The translations under genes were made by a program, and so were the position numbers. Positions 43,301-53,830 of a DNA stretch of 64,000 nucleotides are shown here, one piece after another (position 1 is the first letter of the stretch; each line of letters opens with the position of its first letter). The DNA is from Sanderia malayensis (taxonomy: Eukaryota; Cnidaria; Scyphozoa; Semaeostomeae; Pelagiidae). The notes beneath the pieces were generated by a model. That model did no database searches, was not told the origin of the DNA, and worked only from the letters and a program-made list of their open reading frames with translations. Location: NCBI GenBank assembly GCA_013076295.1, contig RQOL01000139.1, positions 1,674,001-1,738,000 of the forward strand. Direction: 5' to 3'.

Positions 43301-43719
43301 TGACAGATGACAATCGGTCAGAGCAAATTAAGCAGAAAATTGATGATGGATATCAAGCTGAAGCTACTATATGCAAATATTATGATCATTTAATTTCAAC
43401 TTGCAATCCAATTGATCCTAATGATTTTTCAAAACCCGATATTCATCCATGTAAAAGATACTATCATAATTTAGCAAAACATGAATTTGACAGTGACTAT
43501 GCAAATTTAGTCAATATTGTACAAAGGCACACAAAATGCAATTCTGCTTATTGTTTGAAAGAGGATAGCAGTGTTCCTATTATTTTTTTAAAATTTGCCT
43601 TTTTGGCCATGAGCATCTACAACAACCCTGTTTTGTACCATGTTTTTTTAAATTTTCTTAATTGTATACAAAAATTTCTATATTGTTTCCTTTATAATAC
43701 AGCAGATACTCGCATTTAA
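40384..43719 (+). pseudogene. USP-like protease fused to Helitron Rep, one stop, truncated
   Basis: One frame from ATG 40384 (MGDKFDKSSNQTGSS) runs 1,112 codons to 43719 with a single TAA at 41326. Residues 60-310 resemble a ubiquitin-specific protease: Cys box TGKYSCAVDCFLEVW (Cys71), two CxxC pairs (YCNTCKENV, CSSCENRC) and a His box SSHFTCAVFESDHWYYLDDL. Then come a basic coil, a zinc ribbon (CKICNESWPL, ICRRCKRDK), YLASLAFPTLFPD and LTADELRHLLQSG, TIFWTLSCAEYHWPEFH, and the HUH motif QRGSIHCHGIAKL. Homology stops after KCNSAYCLK (about 43560), before the tyrosine motif. USP- or OTU-type proteases are known in some Helitron-like elements. The stop and truncation make this copy defective, though the rest is strikingly intact. 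Confidence 0.8.
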
Positions 43720-44577
43720 AGAAAGCCTCTTAATAACAAAGTATCTATACTCAAACAAATTTACTCCATGATTCTTCTAAAACTGTTTTTACATCGTTCT
43801 TATATAATACACATTTCGAAAAATGTGGATAGCTGCTACCACAATCCAGTAATAGCTTTACATATATGTTATATAATAGGTGGCTCAGAAAATAGCATTG
43901 CTGTTTGATAATTCGTGAAAATTTGAATTTATAGTTACTCATAATTTTTTATTTGTTGGGTAATGCATTTTTGGAATTAAAAATTTGCTTTTAACTGCGA
44001 TGTAACATCTAATAACACTTTCAAAACCCTGCTTTTGGTACATACATTTTTTTGGAGAGTTAAAAATGTTTTTAATGATATTATTTTATGGTAAATTACC
44101 AAGGAGCAACAACAACTGTTACCTGGCATTTCAAAGTCATATTAATGAAAATTTTGGGAAATGAGAACATAAAAGCAACGTTGTTATTTTTGTATTTTTA
44201 TACTCAAGTTATGCCATACACCAAAATTAGACACTATTTAAATCTTAATCTATACAAAATTTTAAAATATTATTGAAACATTAATATGCCATTGACTGAC
44301 TTTACCTTTTATACTACTCCACAAATCCAAAATTTTTAAATTGGCCCTGACATGCTGACATTGACTTATTACGATTTTTCAAACACGGATATTTTTTTGA
44401 GCCACTCGGTACTCTTTATACATTTTCATATATTTTTCTATTGAATTTGTTTACATTTATATTGCAATATCCGAGACATTTTATTTCTTGTTTCCTTCTC
44501 TCCCATATTTCCTACCAATTTTTTCAGGATGCTTATAATGGTGAGGGGCATTTAGTATTTACTATTGCTAGTCTAAA
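43720..44577 (+). other. AT-rich 3' part of element C, no gene
   Basis: Very AT-rich with no reading frame of interest. It may hold the 3' terminal signals of element C. No hairpin plus CTRR end could be fixed with confidence. Confidence 0.4.
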
Positions 44578-44619
44578 TAGTATTGAAAGAAAAGTACATA
44601 CCCAAAAATCTGAAAAAAA

Positions 44620-45690
44620 ATGAGATGTCAACAGCTAAACTGCAAATACTGAAAAAGAAGAAGAGAATTGTGATTTAAATGCTAAGTAGTAAGTTGTACA
44701 TATGGTTGGTGAACATAAAAGTAATGGAGACTTTCATTATCTGAGTAACATTGAAAGAAAAGTACATACCGAAATCTGAACAATGTAAAAAATGAAAGGA
44801 TAAAAGGCCAACTACCAAACTGTAAATACTGGAAAAAGAATAAGATAATTGTGATTGAAATGGTAAGTAGTAAGTTATACATATGCTTAGTGAAGACAAT
44901 AGTAATGGAGAATATCATTATCCAAGTAACATTGAACTGAAAGTACATACCGAAAATGTGCTAAATGAAATAAAAATCGAGCAGGGCAACTGCCAAACTG
45001 CAAATACTGGAAAAATAATAAGATGATTGTGATTTATATGGTAAGTAGTAAGTTATACATATGCTTAGTGAAGACAATAGTAATGGAGAAACTCATTATC
45101 CAAGTAACATTGAAGTGAAAGTACATACCGAAAATGTGATAAACGAAATAAAAATCAAGCAGGGCAACTGCCAAACTGCAAATACTGGAAAAATAATAAG
45201 ATGATTGTGATTTATATGGTAAGTAGTAAGTTATACATATGCTTAATGAAGACAATAGTAATGGAGAAACTCATTATCCAAGTAACATTGAAGTGAAAGT
45301 ACATACCGAAAATGTGCTAAACGAAATAAAAATCGAGCAGGGCAACTGCCAAACTGCAAATACTGGAAAAATAATAAGATGACTGTGATTTATATGGTAA
45401 GTAGTAAGTTATACATATGCTTAGTGAAGACAGTAGTAATGGAGAAACTCATTATCCAAGTAACATTGAACTGAAAGTACATACCGAAAATGTGCTAAAC
45501 GAAATAAAAATCGGGCAGGGCAACTGCCAAACTGCAAATACTGGAAAAATAATAATATGACTGTGATTTATATGGTAAGTAGTAAGTTATACATATGCTT
45601 AGTGAAGACAATAGTAATGGAGAAACTCATTATCCTTTATCCAAATAACATTGAACTGAAAGTACATACCGAAATTTTTTTTCTTCAGTA
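44620..45690 (-). repeat. 178-bp satellite array, about six copies
   Basis: The word ggtaagtagtaagttatacat recurs at about 44861, 45040, 45218, 45396 and 45574, that is every 178-179 bases. It is the reverse complement of the 184-bp satellite at 2.8-3.4 kb. The last four copies are almost identical, which points to recent local amplification. The broken copy before the insertion is at 39895-40038. Confidence 0.95.
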
Positions 45691-46367
45691 TTAGGAAGGT
45701 TCACCGAAAACAATTGAGAAATTAAACGAAGACTGGAAAAGGAATATCATCAGTGATTAAATACATGGAAATAGTTGTGCATGTAATAAAAAATTTGGGT
45801 ATTATTTTTAAATGTCTTTATTAATATGTAAAAGTATAAATTATTAGTAATGAGTTAAAAACAATTTACTTCTTGACTTGTGGCTCTACTTTTGACAGTG
45901 ATGAACACGAACGGAAAATATTTTTGGCGCGTTGCGTTGTGAAGATAATTTTGAATATGAACACCATGGCAACAGATTGAAGATGGCCTCGTATAATAAA
46001 ATATAGATAACTGAAATCGAGGCCTCCTGGAAATGTCACAGAATGCGTAAATATTGTTAGAATGTGTGGTGGAAATACCCTGGTAGTGGCCTGATAGTGT
46101 GAAATTTAGTTATGAGAAATGACTACAGAAAATGAAGACTTTTCAAGAGAAGCATATGTAATGTTGCACGCTTCACTGGTAAATTATATTCAGGTAAATA
46201 GTACATTTATGTTGTAAGATACCTATACAGTTTTTGTTGCAACTATAAAATTTATAAGTTGAAGTCATCTCCTTTCAACCTTTGTTGTGTGTTCTTAATA
46301 TTCTATCATCAATCATGCATCTTCTTCATTCTCTGTGTATTTATCAATGAAGGGTACTGTATAGTAT

Positions 46368-46398
<31 letters not shown>

Positions 46399-46640
46399 AA
46401 TATATTAACAATATTTCTACACTACAAAGTATAGAAATATATTAACAAATTGGAGAACATATGATTGCTTACAAAGACTTAAAAAACTGCTTGAACATAC
46501 TATTCAATGCAACATGAAAAATAAAAGTATAAATACAATGCTACATCATACTCAAAAATACTATACATGACCATGCAATACTATACTGTATGATACTATA
46601 TATATATACAATCATGCAATACTATCTTGTATCACACTAC
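45691..46640 (+). other. Possible first exon and simple repeats
   Basis: No recognised gene. A possible initiating exon (46119-46193) is listed separately. A short run of about five tataaag heptamers lies near 46360-46400, followed by AT-rich sequence to the next satellite. Confidence 0.3.
46119..46193 (+). CDS. Candidate first coding exon, unknown gene
   Basis: The ATG at 46119 opens MTTENEDFSREAYVMLHASL and five more residues, ending exactly at CAG followed by GTAAAT, a plausible donor (phase 0). Composition looks like a real protein, unlike the surrounding repeats. I could not find a second exon before or beyond the satellites at 46.6-51.4 kb, so this may be a broken host gene, a gene with a very long intron, or chance. 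Confidence 0.25.
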
Positions 46641-46669
46641 ATCTAATATATATGTTGTATATTATCAAG

Positions 46670-47060
46670 AAACATTGATTTATAGGGCGCACTTTGTGCG
46701 CTGCATTCGCTTCGCTCATGCCTCTTTCAACCCCACATACAATGGGTTAACTCGCTGCGCTCGCCTGGCTATCTATTATCAAGAAACATTGTCTGATAGG
46801 GCGCACTTCGTGCGCTGCATTGGCTTCGCTCATGCCTCTTTCAACCCCACGTACAATGGGTTAGCTCGCTGCGCTCGCCTGTCTATATATTATCAAGAAA
46901 CATAGTCTGAAGGCCGCACTTCGTGCGCTGCATTCGCTTCCCTCATGCCTCTTTCAACCCCACATACAATGGGTTAGCTCACTGCACTCGCCTATCTATC
47001 TATTATCAAGAAACATTGACTGATAGGGCGCATTTCGTGCGCTGCATTCGCTGGCGCTCA
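46670..47060 (+). repeat. 114-bp satellite, about 3.5 copies
   Basis: Same unit as at 10.1-10.5 kb, with gcgcacttcgtgcgctgcat, acaatgggttagctcgctgc and tattatcaagaaacattgtc. The unit keeps a frame open over 92 and 99 codons; these are not genes. It ends in a microsatellite. Confidence 0.93.
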
Positions 47061-47400
47061 TGCCCATACATACACACATACATACATACATACATACATA
47101 CATACATACCTACATACATACATACATACTATACCTACATACTATACCAACATACTATACCTACTATACTTACATACTATGCCTACTATACCTACTATAA
47201 AAACATACTATACATACTATAAAAGATACTATACATACTATACCTACTATAAAAAAATACTATGCCTACTATACCTACTATAAAAACATACTATACCTAC
47301 TATAAAAACATACTATACATACTATACCTACTATGCATACTATAAAAACATACTATACATACTATACCTACTATACCTACCATACAAACATACAAACACT
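47061..47400 (+). repeat. Microsatellite cluster (cata)n and (ctatacatactata)n
   Basis: About 60 bases of catacata repeats are followed by about 260 bases of actatacctactataaaaacat-type tandem repeats. It is simple sequence with no coding role. Confidence 0.92.
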
Positions 47401-48230
47401 TGTGGAAAGTTTAAATGGGGAAAATCGTGCAAATAGGGCCTGAAAAATTCATAACTTTGACTTTGTTTTCATTGGGCCTAAGCGTTGCAAGCATGCCGAA
47501 GCAATGCCTACTACAAAAACTACAACTATTTCAACTCAAAATACTAAACAAAGCTATCACCTGTGTTCCCAATTGTTTCCTGCAACTCTCTAGGGTCTTT
47601 GAAACAATTAGCAGCTCTTTACAAAGAAAATTGAGCTCGTAAAACACTTTGAAAGGCGCCCTTTGTGTGCAAAACAAAAACACGCCTCTTCTCCAAAAGT
47701 ACCTGCTGCAACCGAGGGCGAATAACGAAAAACGACCGAAAATTCGCATGCGTCGCCTGCAACCGAGGGCGAGAAACGAAAATTGATCGACAACCCACGT
47801 GGGTCACGCGAAAGGAGCCAATGAAATTGCAGGAAAAGGCGAAACGGGTCACGTGAAGAGCGAACACTCTGTTCGAAAATGGAGTTCGCTACGCCAATTT
47901 GGAAGTTTTGCCAGCGTAAACCATAGTTTTTTCGTGATAGCACAATTAGCAGAATAATTAGTGGAATAATTCAAAATTTCAGGAGAAAATCGAAAAACAA
48001 AATCCATTACCCTGGTTAAATTATGAAACTAAGCATTCAGTGTGAATTTCATTGCCATATACCCACATACAAAAAAGCCTTTGTGATTACACGGTTCGCC
48101 ATTTCGGCCCATTGTTTTTGGGCGTTCGACCTATTGTTTCGGGTCGAATCTATTGTTTTTGGCAGGGAAAGCGCGTCATCACGTGACATCGCAGAATAGT
48201 AATATTAGACTAGCCGGGGGCTCACACGTT
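47401..48230 (+). repeat. Dispersed repeat body (family of the 114-bp satellite)
   Basis: Contains aattgcaggaaaaggcgaaac, ggagttcgctacgccaattt and ttgacctattgtttcgggtc-like words that recur at 48.71-48.79 kb and 49.09-49.29 kb. A short internal duplication, gcaaccgagggcgaataacg and gcaaccgagggcgagaaacg, lies near 47710-47775. Short ORFs on both strands are not conserved. Confidence 0.6.
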
Positions 48231-48645
48231 CGCTCGCTTCCCGGAGGGGGGCAAGTGAAAAAAACTTAATGTGGTTGGCGCACTTCATGCGCTGCATTGG
48301 CCCACACTCATGCCCCTTTCAACCCCACGTACAATGGGTTAGCTCGCTATGCTCGCTTGTGGTTTAGCGCACTTCGTGCGCTGCATTCGCTGACGCTCAT
48401 GCCCCTTTCAACCCCATGTACCCTAGGTTGGCTCGCTGCGCTCGCCTATAGTTGGCGCACGTCGTGTGCTGCATTCGCTAACACTCATGCCTTTTTCAAC
48501 CACACGTACACTGGGTTAGCTCGCTACGCTCGCCTGTCTATCTATTATCAAGAAACGTTGACTGCTAAGGCGCACTTCGTGTGCTGCATTCGCTTATGCT
48601 CATGCATCTGCCTACTCCTCTTACAACAGCTTGGCTCGCTCCGCT
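48230..48645 (+). repeat. 114-bp satellite family, three to four diverged units
   Basis: It starts with the end-like block ctagccgggggctcacacg and gcttcccggaggggggcaag, which reappears inverted at 62570-62630. Then come units with gcacttcgtgcgctgcattc and gttagctcgctacgctcgcc, diverged in length (some about 95 bases). Open frames across it are repeat-derived. Confidence 0.85.
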
Positions 48646-49302
48646 TGCCTGATAATCCCTTAATCCCTCGCTTGTTTACATTAGGCCTAAGCATCGCAAC
48701 TGTTTTCGTGAAGTCGCGAAAGAGCCAATCAAATTGCAGCAAAAGGCGAAACGCGTCACATGAAGAGCGAATGTTTGGAATCACGGTTACTGTTCGTCGA
48801 ATAGCTAGTGATAACCAATAACAAGGCAAGATATCGCGTGTCTTTGCTTGAAGAATCGAGAGCAAGAAAGTATTTGTGTGCGTTGTGTGAAAACTATGAT
48901 CTAACTGATTCATTAAACTTTGTACATAAAACTAGCAATCAAAATAAAATCAGGTGCGAATATCAGAGGAAAGAGAATGACAGGTGATGATGAGAAGTTA
49001 TTTACCGACAGGATGGATTAGGGAGAAAAGACGTTAGTGTAAAGGTGTTAGAATTTTGATTACAATTGTCGTTGTTAATGATGATATTGAAACGCTATAA
49101 ATGCTTTGTTCGAAATTGGAGTTCGCAATGCCAATTTGGAAGTTTCGCCAGCGAGTTTGGAGTTCGCGACACGAATTTGGAAGTTTTGTTTGACCGTTCG
49201 TTGAAAAGTGGGCGTTTGACCTATTGTTTCGGGTCGAGTCTATTGTTTTTGGCAAGGAAAGTGCGTCGTCATGTGACATCACAGAATATATATATTAGAC
49301 TA
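48646..49302 (+). repeat. Second dispersed-repeat body
   Basis: The words aattgcagcaaaaggcgaaa, ggagttcgcaatgccaattt, tttgacctattgtttcgggt and ttagactagg match 47.8-48.23 kb, with an internal near-duplicate (ggagttcgcgacacgaattt). It shows the repeat body precedes the satellite in both cases. Confidence 0.6.
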
Positions 49303-50560
49303 GGGGTCATCACTCGCTTCGCTCGTTTGCCCCAGCCCGTCAAGTAAGAAAAGCTTAATCTTGTTTGGCGTGCTGCATTCGCTTACGCTCATGCCCCGTC
49401 CAATCGATTGATAGTCTGTTATTGAGATAAGTTAGCTGGTTGGTACGCATGCATGTGCTGTATTCGCTTTTGCTTATGCTTCCAGTAGTACAGCACACTT
49501 TGGGGGTGTATGAATTGAGTTTCACAGATTAGTGTCGTTTTGACAAAATTAGCCTCGTATTGGTGAGCATGTAAAAATGGATCATATAATGGCCATAGAC
49601 CGTTAAAAGCACAATAATTTTGTTGAAAAGGTTAGTAAAAAGCTAATAGATGTAAATTGTAAGTTAACTTAAGTTTGACTAAAATACATATGTCATAACA
49701 GATGAGCTTTGGTTTTGGGCTAGTATTTCATTTGCTTCGAAATGATGTGGGTAATACATTGTCATTTTAGCAATTTCCCATTTGAGTCTATTATTATGAG
49801 GCAATATCCTGTCACAAAACGCTAGTGAAATTAAAATGTGATTGAAACTTACATAGACAGAATTCTCTTTCCATGAGTTTGTTAAGGATTCCATTGACTT
49901 TTGATATATATTGTAGTAAATGTTTGTTTGAGTCATTTGACAATTGCATGGTGTGAATAGCAAACATTAGTGACATTGACAGCTTTGGTTCAGCACTTCA
50001 GCATTTGTTTCACTAAGTATCGTGGGGGAAAAAGAAAAAATTAATAACAAAATTAAACGCACATACAAAGGTGCCAAATAATACAGGACAATAGAACATT
50101 ATGATAGTTGAGAAGCCACATTGATTGATTCCCTTTGTGGATTATTTGAAAAACATGTTGGAAATGTAAAATCTGTGAAAATAATCTTTATGTTTTGCTA
50201 CATAAATTAATGTCACTAAATATCAATTTTTAAGTGTTAATGTAATGCATTAATTATTAATTTTAAGAGAATGTCAATATATTTTGCTTGTAACACAAAG
50301 AGGCAATGAATACTAAGGAATCCATAAAATGGCAAATACTTGAAGAATTATTTTGAGTCCAAGCTTACACTCATAGGCACTTGTTGTCAGGGCACCAAAA
50401 ATTTATTTTGGAATCAGCGAAACTGTAAAGTTGTAAAACAGTTATTGAAGTTTGCATGGTCTAACTGAACTAACTGTCGGGGCAATCAGTGGAGTTTGTA
50501 TGGCCTGGCATTACCGAAATTAAACTGGTGATTGAATTCCAAACAGTTTGTGTCACCATG
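49303..50560 (+). mobile_element. Dispersed repeat copy 2 (matches 10030-11540)
   Basis: It begins aggggtcatcactcgcttcg, has only a remnant satellite unit, then the AT-rich body with tccattgacttttgatata, gcatggtgtgaatagcaaac, gacattgacagctttggttc and ccttgtggattat-like words in the same order as copy 1. There is no coding capacity. Divergence between the copies is high by eye, so both are old. Confidence 0.75.
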
Positions 50561-50679
50561 TAAATGTAACTAATTTAATTGTATTGTACTATGTTAACCG
50601 TATGTTAGTTTATTTATTGTGGGTAGATAGTGGAATTTTTAAATATATGAAACTGAGTTAAATATAAGATCCATACGTA

Positions 50680-51445
50680 CATACATACATACATAGGATA
50701 CATACATAAAAACATAGATAACATACATACCAACGTACGATACATACATAAAATACATACATAAAAAAATACATAATATACATACCAACATACAATACAT
50801 AGATAAAATACATACATAACATACATACCAACATAAAATACATACATAATAGATACATAACATACATACTAACATACGACACATACATAATAGATACATA
50901 ACATACATACTAACATACGACACATACATAAAATACATCCATAAAAACATACATAACATACATACCAACAAACAATACATACATAAAACATACAGAACAT
51001 ACATACCAACATATGATACATACATAAAAACATACATGATATACATACCAACATACGATACATACATAAAAACATACATAATATGCATACTAACATACGA
51101 TACATACGTAAAAATACATAACATGCATACCAACATACGATACATAGATAAAAACATAGATAATATACATAGCAACATACGATACATACATAAAAGATAG
51201 ATACAATACATACCAACATACGATAGATAGATAAAAACATGCATGAAATACATACCAACATGACTTCCAAGTTCAATACATACATAAAATATACATACCA
51301 ACATACGATACATACATAAAAATATAAAGACCAACATACGATACATACATGGAAACATAAATACCAGCATACGATAAATACATAAAAACATAGATAGGAT
51401 ACGTCGCAAGATAAAATACATACATAAAAGATAGATAATGTATTA
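50680..51445 (+). repeat. ATAC/CATA-derived tandem array, about 0.77 kb
   Basis: Units of about 40 bases built from acataccaacatacgataca and tacataaaaacatacata recur about 18 times with small changes. Minus-strand frames stay open for up to 260 codons because the array almost lacks stop codons on that strand (Met/Tyr/Cys/Val-rich). They are not genes. Confidence 0.95.
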
Positions 51446-52111
51446 TCTTTATTAAGTCCGGCATGGAAATGTTGGGTTTTGAACGTCGGATTTTAGAGGA
51501 AATTGTGTATATGAGATTTGTTGAATTTAGAGTATTGCGTGGATTTATCGATGACGATGTGGATGTTGTTGGCAATTTGTGATTGGTGTTGGGAGCTGTT
51601 TTTGGTGCATGTTCTTGCGGGTTGCGTATTTGTGTGGATCGGATTTTGGGCTTGGGAGGGTATGTTATTTATGTGGAAGAAGTTAAATTGTAATATTATA
51701 AGTGGAGTTGGTCGCATGGTTTTCCGCGATGTTGTGTGATTGCGTGCATGGTTTTTTGCAGATACGGGTCTGGGCAATTTGAGAGAGAAATAGTGAAAAG
51801 GTGATAAATGGCAGTGAGAAGGTACGTGGAAAACGTTTGGGAAAGAATGTGAAAAGTAGAGAGAAAATGGTTGGGAGTTGGTAGAAGGGGAAGTAAGGAG
51901 GAAATTAGAAATAAATGTGCAGTTTGTGACATGTAATTTTGATTGTTGCGATGATATATTTATTATTTAATTTATATAATGAAGTATATTGTATTGAAGA
52001 CATTAAAAGTAATAAGCATAAAGGTAATAGTGAATCGGTATATATAATTGTAACAGAAATACAATAATGAGGTAAAATAGCAGTTGCAGTTGTTGATTTT
52101 AGTTTCTTGGA
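51446..52111 (-). other. Strand-skewed DNA, no gene assigned
   Basis: The + strand is rich in G and T, as in the rest of 51.4-61.4 kb outside the TTAA element. A minus-strand ORF at 51493-51777 is rich in Asn, His, Pro and Thr without domains. It probably belongs to the untranslated part of a large minus-strand element. Confidence 0.3.
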
Positions 52112-52516
52112 TTATGCGTTGGTGTCCATGGCTGATGTTGGAGAGGATTTGGAGGGGATGATTTCTGGTGTGTGTTGCTGGTGGTCTTCATCTGAATCGT
52201 CATGTTGACTGGGATTTGGGGAGGTTTTGGTGTCTTGGTCTTGGTTGTGTGGTTGCATTGTTGGGGTGACGGGACTGGCAAGGTGGATATCATTGTTATT
52301 TTGTATTGCTTCAATCTCTTGGAGTTCGGCCTCGTCGAGTTGGTCGGAGGAGATGGTGGCGTTCAGGTCTTTATAGAACTCGAATTGTTCTCTGAAGTTT
52401 AGCACGTCGGCTTCGAGTTCGGCTAGATGTCTTGTTATGAGGGCCAGGTTTCTCTTTGTGGTGATGACTGCTCGTCTGAGTGCTTGTATCTTGTTGATTA
52501 TGGTAGATGTTTCCAT
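52112..52516 (-). CDS. Small coiled-coil protein, 134 aa, unknown family
   Basis: The ATG at 52516 (METSTIINKIQALRRAVITT) is two bases after a possible acceptor (acatttcag). Residues 1-60 form a likely coiled coil (heptads in INKIQALRRAV through LAELEADVLNFREQFEFY). Then come an acidic patch (DQLDEAELQEIEAIQ) and a Ser/Pro/Gln/His-rich disordered tail to the stop at 52112. Codon use and the sharp helical pattern suggest a real gene. It lies on the same strand as Helitron B with the same base skew, so it may belong to that element. Function unknown. Confidence 0.45.
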   Translation of the reverse strand: METSTIINKIQALRRAVITTKRNLALITRHLAELEADVLNFREQFEFYKDLNATISSDQLDEAELQEIEAIQNNNDIHLASPVTPTMQPHNQDQDTKTSPNPSQHDDSDEDHQQHTPEIIPSKSSPTSAMDTNA

Positions 52517-53826
52517 ATCTGAAATGTTTTTGTATGAAATGTGTTATTGAGAAGTTAAAATATGTGTGGTTTGTTAATGGATATTATTAGGAATCAGTGT
52601 TCTAGTGGCAGGAGAGATGAAAATGAAATGAAAGAGTACTTACTGTTGTTGTTGATGTTCCAGTGAATATGTTGCAATGTTATTAATTTGGTGGGTTGGA
52701 AATTGAGAACAGTTTTTATAATGATTAGGAGGGGGAGAAGAGAAAATTGGATGACGTGAATTATCGGTAAACAGGAAAAGGGTGGCGTGTTTGGTGTAGG
52801 AAAAAGTTATGTTAAGTTGTAGTTTGTTGTATTTGAATGAGGGAAAATGGTGGTATGACGTTTATATGGGGAAGAAAATGTATTGTTGCAAAGTTTGGGG
52901 GTATGTTTTTCTTGGGTTATGACGTTAACAGTATTGTTGTTGATAGGTAAGTAATCGGGATGATGGTGTTATGAATGAATTGAATATGGGAATGAATGTA
53001 ATTGTAGACGGAATGAAAATCAACACATTACGTTACAGTGAGGTCATTGGTGGGAGAATATGATGTAGAGGCTGATATCAGGTAACGCAGGATAGGGTAT
53101 TTTTCGTGGATAAAAGGGGAATAACTTTGTTGTTTGCTTCATGCTGAAATTGTCGGGCAGGATGGAAGATATCCAGGTGGAGTATAAAGAGGTCAGAGTG
53201 GTAAGTGAACGATATTTGTAGTGATATATAGATATAGATATGCATATATATGAATGGTGATATGAATAATTATGCTATGAATGGGAACTTGATTAATGTT
53301 ATATATTTGTGTTACAGTCAGTAAGTTGGGATCTTGATATGGGGATGAGAGGTTTGAAAAGGAAGATCACGAAAGTGGTCGTGAAAGATGCTGATGTCCG
53401 GTTTGTGCTAAAGGATGTGAGGGGGCAGATGTTCAGGGAGATAAGGTGATTGTTGAATGAGCTGCTTGATAATTGTGTTGTGTTTATAAAGGTAATAGCT
53501 ATTAGCAAATGCTGTGCTTATGGAAGTGGAGGTTTTTATTGATTGGTTTTTTAATTTTTACACATCTGATGTTGTTGTGTAAGTGTCGGTATGTGGAGGA
53601 AGGGAGAGAAGGAGAAAAAGGAGAAAGGAGAGGCCACGAAAAGGTGATGGAAAGAAGGATGGGTCGGAGAAATATGTTGTTAACTTTTATCAAGCCTGTT
53701 GATGTTTTATTGATATTCATTTTGATGGAGGCATTGATTATATTGTGATATATTGATGAGATATATGTGATATTGTTTGAATTGATTATTATGCTATATT
53801 TAGTTTGTTATAATGTATGTATATTA
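52517..53826. other. G/T-rich + strand, no gene recognised
   Basis: Long GT-rich stretch upstream of the coiled-coil gene. Contains short (gata) runs near 53220-53250. ORFs at about 53299-53748 on both strands have no domains and simple composition. Confidence 0.3.
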
Positions 53827-53830
53827 TTAA

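Larger units (their letters stand above)
40039..44578 (+). mobile_element. Helitron-like element C (USP-Rep type), inserted in the Helitron A satellite
   Basis: The satellite unit is interrupted after tttcattatt and resumes at about 44578 with attgaaagaaaagtacata. The inserted DNA starts with a GC hairpin (GCCCCGC at 40039-40045, GCGGGGC at 40052-40058) and encodes a protease-Rep protein. The 3' side (43720-44578) is AT-rich without ORFs; a CTAG at 44568 could be its end, but I am unsure. The helicase half is absent, so it is non-autonomous. Confidence 0.65.
31700..45690 (-). mobile_element. Helitron A (with nested element 40039-44578)
   Basis: It comprises a spliced RepHel gene (37420 to 32304), a 2.6-kb leader matching the leader at the left of the window in mirror orientation, and the 178-184-bp satellite. 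A second Helitron-like element is inserted in the satellite. The 3' end should lie near 31.7 kb or in the gap; I found no CTRR hairpin. Protein motifs are Rep (HAH, KYIFKYIHKG) followed by a Pif1-type helicase, the defining arrangement of Helitrons. Confidence 0.75.

Noticed and set aside
44675..45255. Several minus-strand ORFs of 73-88 codons with near-identical sequence
   Set aside because: They are copies of the 178-bp satellite read in one frame.
46627..47222. Two + strand ORFs of 92 and 99 codons
   Set aside because: They are translations of the same 114-bp satellite and the adjoining microsatellite.
47608..47943. Overlapping ORFs on both strands with Arg-rich sequence
   Set aside because: They fall in the dispersed repeat body and are not preserved in its second copy at 48.7-49.3 kb.
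50639..51421. 260-codon minus-strand ORF rich in Met, Tyr, Cys and Val
   Set aside because: It is the translation of a 40-bp tandem array made of catacata words that lacks stops on that strand; no protein-like pattern beyond the repeat.
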